DNA from: Croceicoccus gelatinilyticus
GTDB taxonomy: Bacteria > Pseudomonadota > Alphaproteobacteria > Sphingomonadales > Sphingomonadaceae
Direction: 5' to 3'
Length of the DNA stretch: 64,000 bases
NCBI RefSeq assembly: GCF_018398395.1
Contig: NZ_JAHCBF010000003.1
Location: 310,001-374,000 of the forward strand
Shown: piece by piece, positions 45,541 through 54,302 of the stretch
Layout: each line of letters begins with the position of its first letter
Numbering within the stretch: position 1 is the first letter of the stretch
The notes under the pieces: model-generated
Database searches by the model: none
What the model saw: only the letters and a program-made list of their open reading frames with translations
What the model was told of the DNA's origin: nothing
Translations under genes and position numbers: made by a program

Positions 45541-46457
45541 TCAGGGCGCCCCTTACTTTCTTCGCCCTTGCCGCCGCGCTGACGGGTTGCACCGTCGTAC
45601 CGCCGTCCGACGGACAAGCGCAGGCAGTGGCCGCTGCGGCACCCAAACCCGCTCCGGCCCCTGCGCCGACATCCACCCCTACCCCGCAGGCTCTGCCTGC
45701 CGGTGTCTTCACGCTTTCGGGCGAGATGACGCAGGGCGGCTGGCTGCGGGGTAATGCGCCAGTTGGCACGACTTCGCTGACGCTTAACGGCGATCCGGTT
45801 TCGGTCGATGCCGACGGGCAGTTCCTGGCCGCGTTCGACCGCGATTCAGGGCCGATCGCGACACTGGTCGCCACGCGTAGCGACGGGTCGAAAGTGACCA
45901 AGCCGCTCCAGATCAGCCCGCGCGACTGGCGCATCGAACATATCAACGCCGCGCGCCGCACCGGCGGGCCGAGCGAAGCCTTCATGAAGCGCCGTATGCC
46001 CGAGCTGGAGGCGATCAATGCCTCACGCGAAAAGGTCACCGGCGCGCAGGGCTGGCGCGAAGACTTCATCTGGCCGGTGAAGGGCCGCCTATCCGGCCTG
46101 TTCGGATCGCAGCGCATCTATCGCGGCGAACCGGGCAGCTACCATTCGGGCATCGACATCGCGCCGGGTGCGGGCACGCCTTATGTGGCGCCTGCCGACG
46201 GCGTCGTGGTGCTGGCGGTCGATGACTTCTCGCTCGAAGGCAAGCTGCTGATCATCGATCACGGCATGGGCCTCAACAGCGCATTCCTCCATTCGCAGCA
46301 GCTTTTAGTGAAGGAAGGCGACCATGTGAAGCAGGGGCAGCGCATCGGCCTTGTCGGTTCCAGCGGGCGGGCTACCGGTCCGCACCTGCACTGGAGCCTG
46401 AAGTGGAACGACGCGCGGCTCGATCCGCTGCTGTTTACGGGGCCGATGGGCAACTGA
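45537..46457 (+). CDS. M23 (LytM) family lipoprotein metallopeptidase
   Basis: 306 residues from an ATG overlapping the DUF2093 stop. The lipobox LTGC (Cys18) predicts a membrane lipoprotein. An Ala/Pro-rich linker follows, then a beta-rich domain and the C-terminal LytM peptidase: GSYHSGIDIAPGAGTPYVAPADGVV and, after about 55 residues, ATGPHLHWSLKW, giving the H-x3-D and H-x-H zinc ligands. Such enzymes or their relatives cut or regulate peptidoglycan cross-links. The zinc ligands are intact, so it should be active. The stop is tightly followed by the next gene. Confidence 0.93.
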   Translation: MIRAPLTFFALAAALTGCTVVPPSDGQAQAVAAAAPKPAPAPAPTSTPTPQALPAGVFTLSGEMTQGGWLRGNAPVGTTSLTLNGDPVSVDADGQFLAAFDRDSGPIATLVATRSDGSKVTKPLQISPRDWRIEHINAARRTGGPSEAFMKRRMPELEAINASREKVTGAQGWREDFIWPVKGRLSGLFGSQRIYRGEPGSYHSGIDIAPGAGTPYVAPADGVVVLAVDDFSLEGKLLIIDHGMGLNSAFLHSQQLLVKEGDHVKQGQRIGLVGSSGRATGPHLHWSLKWNDARLDPLLFTGPMGN

Positions 46458-47443
46458 TGACGCGAATTGCGCGGGCAGGCGGGCTTCTGGCCCTGCTGCT
46501 GCTCGTGTGGCTGATCCTTTTCGTGCCGGATCGCACGGTCCCGCGCGGCACCCGCGTGGTGTTCGACTTTCCGGTAGAAGCGGAGCCCCTTGCGGGTGCG
46601 AAGCTGGATGACGCAGGCCCACTGAAGCTGGCCGGTGCCTGGCGCCTGTCTGGTGAGGCGAGCGAGTTTCATTCCCTCTCGGGTCTCTCGTTCGACGGAC
46701 AGGGCAATCTGGTCAGCGTCAGCGATCGCGGTCTCATGTTCGACCTGCCGGATCCCGAAACGGGCGGTATCGCAACGGCCCGCGCAATCGCGCCCGATCG
46801 CCATGGCGGGTTCCACTTGCTCGACATCGAAGCCATCGTATCAGGCGAGGACGGCACGACCTGGTTCGTGGTCGAGAACCAGAACGGCATCTACCGCCTC
46901 GACAAGGGCGCAGAGCAGGCGCGTTCGACTTTTCCGGCGATCATGAGCGAGTGGTCACCCATGCGCGGCCCCGAATCGCTAGCGCGTACGGCTAACGGTC
47001 GCTTCCTGGTGATCGGTGAGGGGCGTGAAGCGGGCCGCGACGGGACGTTTCCGGGCCTGATGTTCGATGGTGACCCACTGCGCTCGCCCGAGCCTTGGCT
47101 GTTCCATATCGCCATGCCCGATGGCCTGCGTCCCGTGGAGGCGGCGGTGCTGACGGACGGCACCGTTCTGGTACTGGGCCGCAGCTTCGGCCTGCCGTTC
47201 CGCTTCGAATCTGCGCTCTATGCCTTCGACTTGGCCGACGCGAAGCCTGCAGGGCGCGTCGATGCGCGTCTGATCGGGCGAATCGGCGGACCCGGCATTT
47301 CCGACAATTTCGAAGGCATGGCGGTCGAGGAAGGCGCAGACGGTGCGCTTACCATCTGGGTCGTGTCCGACAGCAACGATGCGCAGATCATACAGAGCAC
47401 GATCCTGCTGAAGCTGGAAACGCGAAAAAGCGCCCTGCGATAA
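46457..47443 (+). CDS. Esterase-like activity of phytase family protein
   Basis: 328 residues from an ATG that overlaps the peptidase stop by one base. The N-terminus (GLLALLLLVWLILFV) is a signal anchor. The rest resembles the phytase-like beta-propeller family (PF13449): FHSLSGLSFDGQGNLVSVSDRGLMFDLP, then FHLLDIEAIVSGEDGTTWFVVENQNGIYR, MRGPESLARTANGRFLVIGEGRE and ISDNFEGMAVEEGADGALTIWVVSD. These repeated acidic loops bind calcium in relatives. The substrate is unknown; true phytase activity is unlikely. The stop is inside the hairpin at 47430-47454. Confidence 0.88.
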   Translation: MTRIARAGGLLALLLLVWLILFVPDRTVPRGTRVVFDFPVEAEPLAGAKLDDAGPLKLAGAWRLSGEASEFHSLSGLSFDGQGNLVSVSDRGLMFDLPDPETGGIATARAIAPDRHGGFHLLDIEAIVSGEDGTTWFVVENQNGIYRLDKGAEQARSTFPAIMSEWSPMRGPESLARTANGRFLVIGEGREAGRDGTFPGLMFDGDPLRSPEPWLFHIAMPDGLRPVEAAVLTDGTVLVLGRSFGLPFRFESALYAFDLADAKPAGRVDARLIGRIGGPGISDNFEGMAVEEGADGALTIWVVSDSNDAQIIQSTILLKLETRKSALR

Positions 47444-47454
47444 GTCGCGGGCGC
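47430..47454. terminator. Bidirectional terminator between the phytase-like gene and rpmB
   Basis: Arms GCGCCCTGCGA and TCGCGGGCGC (one bulged T) around a TAAG loop. On the plus strand TTCTTC follows; on the minus strand it is followed by TTTTTC, a good tract for rpmB, whose stop is 28 bases before it. Confidence 0.75.
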
Positions 47455-47481
47455 TTCTTCGTCATTCCCTTGCGGGAGAAA

Positions 47482-47769
47482 TCAGGCTGCGGCTGCAGCC
47501 TTCTTCAGCTCGCGCTTCACCTTGAGCGCGCGTGCCGACAGCTTGGCATCGCTGGTCTTCAGCAGCCAGTTGTCGAGACCGCCGTTATGCTCGACCGAGC
47601 GCAGGCCGTGGGTCGAAACGCGGAACTTGTAGCTGCGCTCGAGCTTTTCGCTCAGCAGCGTGACGTTCTGCAGGTTCGGCAGGAAGACGCGCTTGGTCTT
47701 GTTGTTGGCGTGGCTCACGTTGTGGCCGATCTGGCGACCCTTGCCGGTCAGTTCGCAGATGCGCGACAT
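47482..47769 (-). CDS. rpmB: 50S ribosomal protein L28
   Basis: 95 residues. It is a late-assembling component of the 50S subunit. The core reads [34 protein letters not shown], in part, then [15 protein letters not shown]. The usual length in alphaproteobacteria. The ATG at 47769 is set by the conserved [10 protein letters not shown] start. It is single-gene, with promoter 47819-47847. Confidence 0.97.
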   Translation of the reverse strand: MSRICELTGKGRQIGHNVSHANNKTKRVFLPNLQNVTLLSEKLERSYKFRVSTHGLRSVEHNGGLDNWLLKTSDAKLSARALKVKRELKKAAAAA

Positions 47770-47818
47770 GGCTTTAAACTCGCTTGTAAAACAGTGAATC
47801 CGTAGTCGGAAAGCGGCG

Positions 47819-47847
47819 CGCATAGCGGCGACAGGCCCGTCCGTCAA
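47819..47847 (-). promoter_or_regulatory. Promoter of rpmB
   Basis: On the minus strand, TTGACG (47842-47847), a 17-base spacer and TATGCG (47819-47824) place the transcript start about 43 bases before the rpmB ATG. Its upstream TTTGC extension matches that of rplM. Confidence 0.6.
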
Positions 47848-47924
47848 GCAAACGGGCGCTGAACCGTTTCCGGTGCGAGGCCCCATTGCCGCATTCTCCC
47901 GATTCGGGCAAGTCGGCGGCTGAA

Positions 47925-48392
47925 ATGAACGAAACCGCCAAGAGATGGCCGCTTCCCCCCGCGATGCAGGCCGCGCTGGACGAAGCGCGCAAGGCCGCAG
48001 ACGCGGGCGAAGTGCCGGTGGGTGCGGCCGTCGTGAAGGACGGGGCGATTGTCGCCAGCGCCCACAATGCCCCGCGCGCGCTGAAAGACCCGACCGCCCA
48101 TGCCGAGATGCTGGCGATTCGCCGCGCGGCAGAGGCGCTGGGCGACGAAAGGCTGACGGGCTGCGACCTCTATGTCACGCTGGAACCGTGCCCGATGTGC
48201 GCTGGCGCCATCGCCCACGCCCGAATTGCACGGGTCTATTACGGCGCGTCCGATCCCAAGGGCGGCGCGGTAGAGCACGGGTGCCGGACGTTTGAACAGG
48301 CCAGCTGCCTGCACCGGCCCGAAGTCTATTCGGGCATCGGCGAATCGGAGGCGGCGAACCTGCTGCGCGGATTCTTTCGGGAGCGGCGGTAG
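47925..48392 (+). CDS. tadA: tRNA-specific adenosine deaminase TadA
   Basis: 155 residues. It converts A34 to inosine in tRNA-Arg(ACG), widening wobble. The zinc-dependent deaminase motifs are HAE (residues 59-61, in [11 protein letters not shown]) and PCxxC (Cys89 and Cys92, in [12 protein letters not shown]). The helix ending in [13 protein letters not shown] is typical of TadA. I chose the ATG at 47925 ([11 protein letters not shown]) over the TTG at 47886. It is divergent from rpmB. Confidence 0.95.
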   Translation: MNETAKRWPLPPAMQAALDEARKAADAGEVPVGAAVVKDGAIVASAHNAPRALKDPTAHAEMLAIRRAAEALGDERLTGCDLYVTLEPCPMCAGAIAHARIARVYYGASDPKGGAVEHGCRTFEQASCLHRPEVYSGIGESEAANLLRGFFRERR

Positions 48393-48471
48393 GGAGCGGC
48401 AGCTTTCGGGATGACCGAAGAAGGCATTGGTTGGCCGATATGGGGTGATAAGTCCCGTTCTGGGAGCACTG

Positions 48472-48750
48472 TCAATCGAGACGGACGGTGTTGCCCTTGA
48501 GCAGACCAGAGCAGACGGCCCCTTCAACTCGCTGGCCTGACGGACTCGTGCCTTCAAAGGCGGTGGCGAATAAATCGTCCGCCCCACAATCGAAGTAGGC
48601 GTAGCCCGTGGTCTGAATCTCGGTATAGCCTTGGGCGACCAGTATTTCCGTGGCGCGATCAGGTAAAGTAAAAGCAATGGGTGCCACAAATGGAAATGCG
48701 GCGGCCAGCGCTATACCTACGCCTATCTGCTTCATCCTTCGTCGTTTCAT
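48472..48750 (-). CDS. Unknown small exported protein
   Basis: 92 residues (an alternative ATG at 48735 gives 87). A basic start and hydrophobic stretch IGVGIALAAAFPFVAPIAF form a signal peptide or anchor. The mature part is short and has two cysteines (YFDCGADDLFATAF; GAVCSGLL), likely a disulfide. The region is less GC-rich than its neighbours. The inverted repeat ATGTCA-N8-TGACAT lies just upstream at 48760-48779. No family recognised, so it could be a spurious open frame. Confidence 0.5.
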   Translation of the reverse strand: MKRRRMKQIGVGIALAAAFPFVAPIAFTLPDRATEILVAQGYTEIQTTGYAYFDCGADDLFATAFEGTSPSGQRVEGAVCSGLLKGNTVRLD

Positions 48751-48759
48751 AGATAAGAA

Positions 48760-48779
48760 ATGTCACTTTTTACTGACAT
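48760..48779. promoter_or_regulatory. Inverted repeat upstream of the small exported protein
   Basis: ATGTCA-CTTTTTAC-TGACAT is a perfect six-base palindrome with an 8-base spacer, 10 bases before the first ATG on the minus strand. Its position suits an operator. No regulator can be named. Confidence 0.35.
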
Positions 48780-48829
48780 CCGCAAATAGTACCGCTGGAT
48801 CCCATTCCGCTTTGAGGCACAAAACCCTC

Positions 48830-49687
48830 CTAAAGCGGCTGGAAATCCAGCCCGATGTCGGCGGCAGGTGCGCTTTGCGTCAGGCGGCCTACAGAGACGT
48901 AGTTCACGCCCGTCGCCGCGATCGGGCCGATGGTGTCGAGATTGACCCCGCCCGAAGCTTCTGCCGGCACGCGCCCGTCGATCAGCGCGACGGCCTTGCG
49001 CAGCGTGTCCGGCCCCATGTTGTCGAGCAGGAGATGCGTTGCGCCCGCTTTCAGCGCGGGTTCGATCTGGTCGAGGCGGTCGACCTCGCAGATGATGTTC
49101 TGAACCCCGGCGCGCACCGCGCGGCCAACGGCTTCGCCGACGGAGCCTGCCACGGCGACGTGGTTGTCCTTGATCATCGCCGCGTCCCAGAGCCCCATGC
49201 GGTGGTTCTGCGCGCCGCCCATGCGGGTGGCGTACTTTTCGAGGTGCCGAAGGCCCGGAATGGTCTTGCGCGTGTCGAGCAGGGTAGCGTGCCCGTCCAT
49301 CGCGGCAACGTAGGTCGCGGTCATCGTCGCGATGCCCGACAAGTGCTGCACGGTGTTCAATGCGCTACGTTCTGCCGTCAGCAGCGCTTGGGCATTGCCG
49401 TTGATGCGCATCAGGTCGGTCCCGGCATCGACGGCCTCGCCATCGGCGATCAGCACCTCGATCGAACAGGTCGGGTCGAGCGCGCGGAAGAAGGCCGCGG
49501 CAATCGGCAGGCCCGCGACGGTGATCGCATCACGGCTGTCCATCACGCCGGAAAAGCGCGCGTCGGCGGGGATCACGTTTTCCGAAGTCACGTCTTGCCC
49601 GCCACCCGGCAAACCCTCGCCAAGATCCTCCGCAAGAGTTTCGCGGACAAAGCGGTCAAGGTCGAAGCCGGGAAGCGAGAAAGTCAT
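48830..49687 (-). CDS. nadC: Nicotinate-nucleotide pyrophosphorylase (quinolinate phosphoribosyltransferase)
   Basis: 285 residues. It converts quinolinate and PRPP to nicotinate mononucleotide in NAD synthesis. Family motifs: ALLTAERSALNTVQHLSGIATMT (in part), LLDTRKTIPGLRHLEKYA, and GGAQNHRMGLWDAAMIKDNHV; the C-terminal GVNLDTIGPIAATGVNYVSVG closes the barrel. Length normal. No other nad gene is adjacent. A structured 165-base region lies upstream. Confidence 0.95.
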   Translation of the reverse strand: MTFSLPGFDLDRFVRETLAEDLGEGLPGGGQDVTSENVIPADARFSGVMDSRDAITVAGLPIAAAFFRALDPTCSIEVLIADGEAVDAGTDLMRINGNAQALLTAERSALNTVQHLSGIATMTATYVAAMDGHATLLDTRKTIPGLRHLEKYATRMGGAQNHRMGLWDAAMIKDNHVAVAGSVGEAVGRAVRAGVQNIICEVDRLDQIEPALKAGATHLLLDNMGPDTLRKAVALIDGRVPAEASGGVNLDTIGPIAATGVNYVSVGRLTQSAPAADIGLDFQPL

Positions 49688-49826
49688 GCAGTGCCTTTGT
49701 AAGAAGCTGTTTCAGATGTCGGCCCGGATATCGGGGCGCGAAGCGACACCCGCAAGGCCAAACGGCCGCCCGAGCTTATGCGAGGAAGCCAAGGCCCCGG
49801 ATGGGGGCTGCCCGGCGTTTGAGGGC

Positions 49827-49846
49827 GCCCGCCCCGAAGGGCGGGC
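49827..49846 (-). terminator. UUCG-capped hairpin after the LytTR regulator
   Basis: Read on the minus strand, GCCCGCCC-TTCG-GGGCGGGC is a perfect eight-base stem with the stable C(UUCG)G tetraloop, 7 bases after the stop. There is no T-run, so it may stabilise the 3' end instead of causing intrinsic termination. Confidence 0.6.
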
Positions 49847-49853
49847 ACACAAA

Positions 49854-50651
49854 TCAATGCACGAAGCGCGCAACCACGTCGCGGTAGCTGCGGCTGACCT
49901 TCACCTCGGCACCGGAATCGAGCACGAGGAAGCATTCGCCGTTGGTGTGCGGCTTGACCTGGCGGACCTGGTTCAGGTTGACGATCGTCGAACGGTGCAC
50001 CCGCTGAAACGCGCGCGGATCGAGGCGGCGTTCTAGATCCTTCATCGTTTCGCGCAGGACGAGCGAGTTCTCTCCGGTGGAGATCACCATGTAATCGCCC
50101 GCAGCCTCGATGTGTTCGATCGTGTCGACATCCACGCGGAAAATCTGACCGCGGTCCTTCACGTTCAGCATCTTTTCGTACCGGGAATCGGCGCCGACAT
50201 CCTCGTCCGTCATCTGGTCCATCGCATCGGGAGCGACTTCGGCCAGAACGTTCTTCAGCTTCTCGACCTCTTCAAGGCCCTTGCGCTCGCTCAGGCGCGT
50301 GCGGGTGCGTTCGATCGCGTCGGCAAGGCGGTCTTCCTCTACCGGCTTCATCAGGTAGTCGACCGCGTTCGCCTCGAATGCCTTGAGGGCATGTTCGGAA
50401 TAGGCGGTAACGAAGATGAAAAGCGGCGGATCGACGTCCATCACGCCCTTCACGACGGAGAAACCGTCGAACCCGGGCATCTGGATGTCGAGAAAAACCA
50501 GATCCGGCTTCTCGGTCTTGATGGCACGGATCGCCTCGCGCCCGTTGGAGCAGGTGGCGATCACCTCGATGTCGGAGAAAGGCTCAAGCCGGACCTGAAG
50601 GCCCTGAATGGCGAGCTTTTCATCGTCGACCAGAATAGTTCTGATGGTCAT
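49854..50651 (-). CDS. LytTR-family response regulator
   Basis: 265 residues. The receiver domain (residues about 4-120) has the acidic pair in LVDDEKLA, phosphorylation site Asp55 in LVFLDIQMPG, and the conserved Lys in DYLMKPVEEDRL. A linker of charged helices precedes the LytTR DNA-binding domain (from about 165: YEKMLNVKDRGQIFRVDVDTIEHIEAAGDYMVI in part, ending RVHRSTIVNLNQVRQVKP). The ATG at 50651 was chosen from the MTIRTILVDD start. The kinase gene is 16 bases upstream on the same strand. Confidence 0.94.
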   Translation of the reverse strand: MTIRTILVDDEKLAIQGLQVRLEPFSDIEVIATCSNGREAIRAIKTEKPDLVFLDIQMPGFDGFSVVKGVMDVDPPLFIFVTAYSEHALKAFEANAVDYLMKPVEEDRLADAIERTRTRLSERKGLEEVEKLKNVLAEVAPDAMDQMTDEDVGADSRYEKMLNVKDRGQIFRVDVDTIEHIEAAGDYMVISTGENSLVLRETMKDLERRLDPRAFQRVHRSTIVNLNQVRQVKPHTNGECFLVLDSGAEVKVSRSYRDVVARFVH

Positions 50652-50667
50652 GAGAATTGGAATCCTG

Positions 50668-51885
50668 TCACGTGTTTGACGGTAAACGGGTAGCGGACGA
50701 CAAGGTTTCAGCGATCCGGCGTCCGATGGCAGGCGCCCCTGCGCCCTTCTTGCCTTCGTACGCCTCGTCGTCCTCGTCAGGTTCGGTGTCGAACGGAATT
50801 TCGATGATGACGGAGAACCCGTCCTGCGGGCGCGAAACGATGTCGAAGCGCTGCGCCTCGCCATAGGCCTGCGCCAGTCTTTCGCGGATGTTGGCAAGCC
50901 CGACGCCGGTGGAATGCATGCCTTCGCCGTGGGCAACGCCGATGACGTCGTCGGGCCGCTTGCCGCGCGGGATGCCGGGGCCGGTGTCGGACACGGTAAT
51001 GCGCAGCATATCGGCGATGCGTTCGGCCTTCACGGTGATCTCCGCGCCTGATTCCTGCGCGCTGACCGCGTATTTGATCGCGTTTTCAACCAGCGGCTGG
51101 AGCAGGAGCGAGGGCAGCAGCGCGCTGGCCACGCCCGGCGCGATGTCGAAACGGGTGCGCAGGCGTTCTTCGAACCGCATCCGCTCGATATCGAGGTAGA
51201 GTTTCAGCGTGTCGATCTCCTGCGAGACCGTGACGCGGCCCGTCGGCTGATTGACCAGCGTATAGCGCAGGAAGCTGGAGAGCCGCGACAGCATGGCGTT
51301 CGCAGGCTCTGTCTGTTTCAGCAGCACCAGCGTCGAGATCGAGTTCAGCGTGTTGAACAGGAAGTGCGGGTTCAGCTGGTAACGCAGCATGGCAAGCTGC
51401 GCGCTCGTCGCCTGGTTTTCGAGCGCAAGCAGGCGGTCGTTCGCCTCTTCCACCTGCAGGTAGAAGTTGATCGCGTAATAGAGCGCGGACCATGCGCCCA
51501 GTAGCGTGAGGTCCAAGTAGAACACGCCGAGGAACAGCTGCGCGAAATTGGGTTCGGCACTGGGCCGGTAGAGCGAAATGACCCAGGAATCGATAAAGGC
51601 ATAAACGCCCACGGCTGCGGCCAGCACGATCGCAGTAACGCCCCACGTCACGATCGCGCGGCGGTTCATCAGGTTGCGATAGATGACCGAGAGCACGAGG
51701 CTGAGCGAGAAACCCGTGACCGTTGCGAGGAACACCAACAGCAGGAACGAGAACGGCTGCGCATTGGCGAGGCTCGACATCGCGCGCAGCACCATCGCAC
51801 CGCCCCAGCCCAGCGCCTGAAGGCGCCAGAACGCGCGGTTCTTGTCGGCAAAGAAAGGTACGGGGGCGACGGGAAGAACGGACAT
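50668..51885 (-). CDS. LytS-type sensor histidine kinase
   Basis: 405 residues from the ATG at 51885 (MSVLPVAPVP). Four or five N-terminal transmembrane helices span residues about 25-145. The cytoplasmic part has the His_kinase (PF06580) dimerisation motif QLNPHFLFNTLNSIS with phospho-accepting His174, and a HATPase domain with LVENAIKYAVS (N-box) and DTGPGIPRG, then GVGLANIRERL. It should phosphorylate the LytTR regulator encoded next to it. The sensed signal is unknown. No obvious target operon is marked by adjacency. Confidence 0.94.
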   Translation of the reverse strand: MSVLPVAPVPFFADKNRAFWRLQALGWGGAMVLRAMSSLANAQPFSFLLLVFLATVTGFSLSLVLSVIYRNLMNRRAIVTWGVTAIVLAAAVGVYAFIDSWVISLYRPSAEPNFAQLFLGVFYLDLTLLGAWSALYYAINFYLQVEEANDRLLALENQATSAQLAMLRYQLNPHFLFNTLNSISTLVLLKQTEPANAMLSRLSSFLRYTLVNQPTGRVTVSQEIDTLKLYLDIERMRFEERLRTRFDIAPGVASALLPSLLLQPLVENAIKYAVSAQESGAEITVKAERIADMLRITVSDTGPGIPRGKRPDDVIGVAHGEGMHSTGVGLANIRERLAQAYGEAQRFDIVSRPQDGFSVIIEIPFDTEPDEDDEAYEGKKGAGAPAIGRRIAETLSSATRLPSNT

Positions 51886-52064
51886 ACCAGACTGATAGCG
51901 CAATCGCGTGTCACGCGACAGCACTCCCGCGGGCCCAAGAATCGACCATGGCTTGCGCCCGGCGCGTATCATGGGACCGTGTTGGCGATCATCGGCACAG
52001 TCGTGAAGAAGGCGGGCCTGTCATAAACGCCAGGCCGCGCCGCCGATCGGGTGAGACGAAGCGG

Positions 52065-52841
52065 TCAGCCGCCCTTGCCGGATAGCGCACTGGCAAGTGC
52101 AGCCTTGCCGACTGCACCCTGCAGCGTCTGGTCCTGCGTCACCCATGCGGGCGTGCCGTCGAACTGGAGCTGGTTGGCAAAGGCGCGGTTCGCCTCGATC
52201 TCTGCGGCGATGGCGTTGCTGGCGGCGGCTTCCTTGGCCATTGCGATATCGAGACCGGCTTGACGCGCGGCTTTCTCGATATTTTCGGGCGTTGGCTTGC
52301 CGACTTCGTACATCGCCTTGTGGAATTCCCCGTACTTGCCCTGATGCGCGGCGGCGAGGGCCATTTTGGCGGCATCGACGCTGCCTTGCGACAGGATCGG
52401 GAATTCGCGGATCACGACCTTCAGGTTCGGGTCTTCGGCGATGAGTTCATCCACGGCCTCGACCGACTTCTTGCAGAAGCCGCAGGCATAGTCGCTGAAT
52501 TCGACGAGCACCTTCGTGCCTTGCGGATTGCCGAGATAGGCACCCGGATAGGGCGTGAAGAGCTGTTCCTGAATGCCGGCCATTGCCTCCTCGGCCTGCT
52601 TTTCACGCAGACGGTCGACGACTTCGGGCAGGATTTCGGGGTTTTCGAGCAGGTAGTTGCGCACCAGCGCCTCGATCGCGGCGCGTTCTTCCGGGTCGAA
52701 ACCTGCGGCGCGAACCGCGGCGTCCGCCTCGCTTTCCGGGGATGCTCCACGGGCCGTGACGACCCAGATGGCGGCGGCGACAGCAAGGGCGATCGCGACG
52801 ATCGCGGCGGTCAGGCGGAAAGGCTTGGCAGCAAGGTTCAT
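52065..52841 (-). CDS. DsbA-family thiol-disulfide oxidoreductase
   Basis: 258 residues. A signal anchor is at about residues 8-30. Thioredoxin-fold domain with the active site CGFC (Cys120, Cys123) in SDYACGFCKKSVEAV, an intervening helical domain, and the cis-Pro loop FDGTPAWV. A helical stretch at residues 50-95 (EERAAIEALVRNYLLENPEIL) is the typical Com1/ScsC/BdbD-like lead. It acts in the periplasm, either to form disulfides or as isomerase. It follows the M48 protease gene by 9 bases on the same strand, so envelope protein quality control is the likely common theme. Confidence 0.93.
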   Translation of the reverse strand: MNLAAKPFRLTAAIVAIALAVAAAIWVVTARGASPESEADAAVRAAGFDPEERAAIEALVRNYLLENPEILPEVVDRLREKQAEEAMAGIQEQLFTPYPGAYLGNPQGTKVLVEFSDYACGFCKKSVEAVDELIAEDPNLKVVIREFPILSQGSVDAAKMALAAAHQGKYGEFHKAMYEVGKPTPENIEKAARQAGLDIAMAKEAAASNAIAAEIEANRAFANQLQFDGTPAWVTQDQTLQGAVGKAALASALSGKGG

Positions 52842-52850
52842 GGGTTCGTT

Positions 52851-54221
52851 TTACCTGCGCTTCTTCTGCTGTTCAATGATGGCCCGCGCTTCGAGCTTGA
52901 TATCCTGCGCGCGCAGCCAGTCGACGGTTTCTGCCGGAAGCCCTGCTTCGGCGGCGGTGGCACTGTGCAAGGCGGCCTGCGGCCTGCCGGTCAGCATCTG
53001 TTGTTCGGCACTGGCAAGGCGGGCGCGCGGGGTATCGCCGCGTTCGCCATAAATGCGGCCCAGCAAGTACCACGCGGTCGGGTTGTAGCGGTCGCGTGCG
53101 ACAGCGGTGCGCAGGATACCTTCGGCCTCTTCGTAATGGCTGCGATCTTCGGTCGCGATCAGGGCATGGCCGAACATCGTGGCGATCAGGGGCTCGTTAC
53201 CTGACATTTCCACCGCGCGGCGCAGCGGGTCGAGCGCTTCGGCGGGCTTGCCGGATTCGAGCAGGACCTGCCCCTTCAATTCGAGGAAGTAGGGATTTTC
53301 CGGCTCTGCCGCGATCAGGGCGTCGATCTCCTGGACCGACTGGCTAATCAGCGCTTCCTTGTTGCGGGCAAAGGCGCGGGCGTAGTGGCCGGCGATGGAA
53401 GTGTCGGTTTCGGGATAGGCGACGAGCGTTGCCTTGGGCTCTGCCTGATAGCCGTAGAGCTTGGCCTTCACGCGGCGGAAGCGTTCTTCGATCCGCGGAT
53501 CGGAAGGCATCTTCCACGCCGGGTCCTTTTCATAGACCGCGGTCAGCGTCTCGATACGGTCGCGCGACAGGGGGTGAGTGCGAAAGAACGTGTCTTCCTC
53601 TTTTGCGAAATAACCTGCGCGATGTTCCAGCGATTGCAGCTTCTGGAAGAACTCGATCGATCCACGACCCGAAAGACCCGCGCCGGAAAGATATTCAGCG
53701 CCGGCAAGGTCGGCTGCCGATTCCTGACCGCGCGTGAAGGCGAGGAACTTGCCCATCGCCGCCTGCTGGCCCGCCGCGATCACGCCCATCGCCGCTTCAC
53801 CCCCGCCAGCGACAGCCGCCGCAGCGCCGAGGAGAAGCGAGATGATCGAGATGTTGCTGGCCGCCTTCGCACCTTGCGAGAAATTGATGACGTGGCCGCC
53901 GGTAATGTGGCCCAGTTCGTGCGCGATCACGCCCTGCACCTGCAAGGCCGTGTCCGCCTCGTTTATGAGGCCCGAATGGATGTAAATCGCCTGTCCGCCT
54001 GCGACGAAGGCGTTTACGGATGGCTCGTCGAGGAGGACGATGTCGACATTGCTGGGCTCAAGCCCCGCAGCCGCGATGATCGGCGCGCTCATGTCCTTGA
54101 GGAGCGCCTCGGTCTCCGCATCGCGCAGCACGGACTGTGCAAGAGCGGGCCGCGCACCCAGAAGGGCGAGCGCGAGAAGCATGGCGATGTGCGCCAGCGG
54201 TTTGAACAGGGTTCTTTGCAT
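52851..54221 (-). CDS. M48-family metalloprotease with TPR tail (BepA-like)
   Basis: 456 residues. The signal peptide ends near ALAQS (residue 30). The zinc motif HELGH (residues 101-105) is followed by the third ligand Glu in QESAADLAGAEYL. The C-terminal half holds TPR-like repeats (LELKGQVLLESGKPAEALDPLRRAVEMS; YLLGRIYGERGDTPRARL). The arrangement matches BepA/YfgC, a periplasmic protease-chaperone that helps LptD and outer-membrane protein assembly. It is co-transcribed with the DsbA-like gene. Confidence 0.93.
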   Translation of the reverse strand: MQRTLFKPLAHIAMLLALALLGARPALAQSVLRDAETEALLKDMSAPIIAAAGLEPSNVDIVLLDEPSVNAFVAGGQAIYIHSGLINEADTALQVQGVIAHELGHITGGHVINFSQGAKAASNISIISLLLGAAAAVAGGGEAAMGVIAAGQQAAMGKFLAFTRGQESAADLAGAEYLSGAGLSGRGSIEFFQKLQSLEHRAGYFAKEEDTFFRTHPLSRDRIETLTAVYEKDPAWKMPSDPRIEERFRRVKAKLYGYQAEPKATLVAYPETDTSIAGHYARAFARNKEALISQSVQEIDALIAAEPENPYFLELKGQVLLESGKPAEALDPLRRAVEMSGNEPLIATMFGHALIATEDRSHYEEAEGILRTAVARDRYNPTAWYLLGRIYGERGDTPRARLASAEQQMLTGRPQAALHSATAAEAGLPAETVDWLRAQDIKLEARAIIEQQKKRR

Positions 54222-54302
54222 GTCTGCCTGGCGTCCGGACGTCTGCTTGCCGGATTGGCCGTCGGGCGCTGAACGGGGGATTAAGCCGGGAAGGCCGCAG
54301 GC

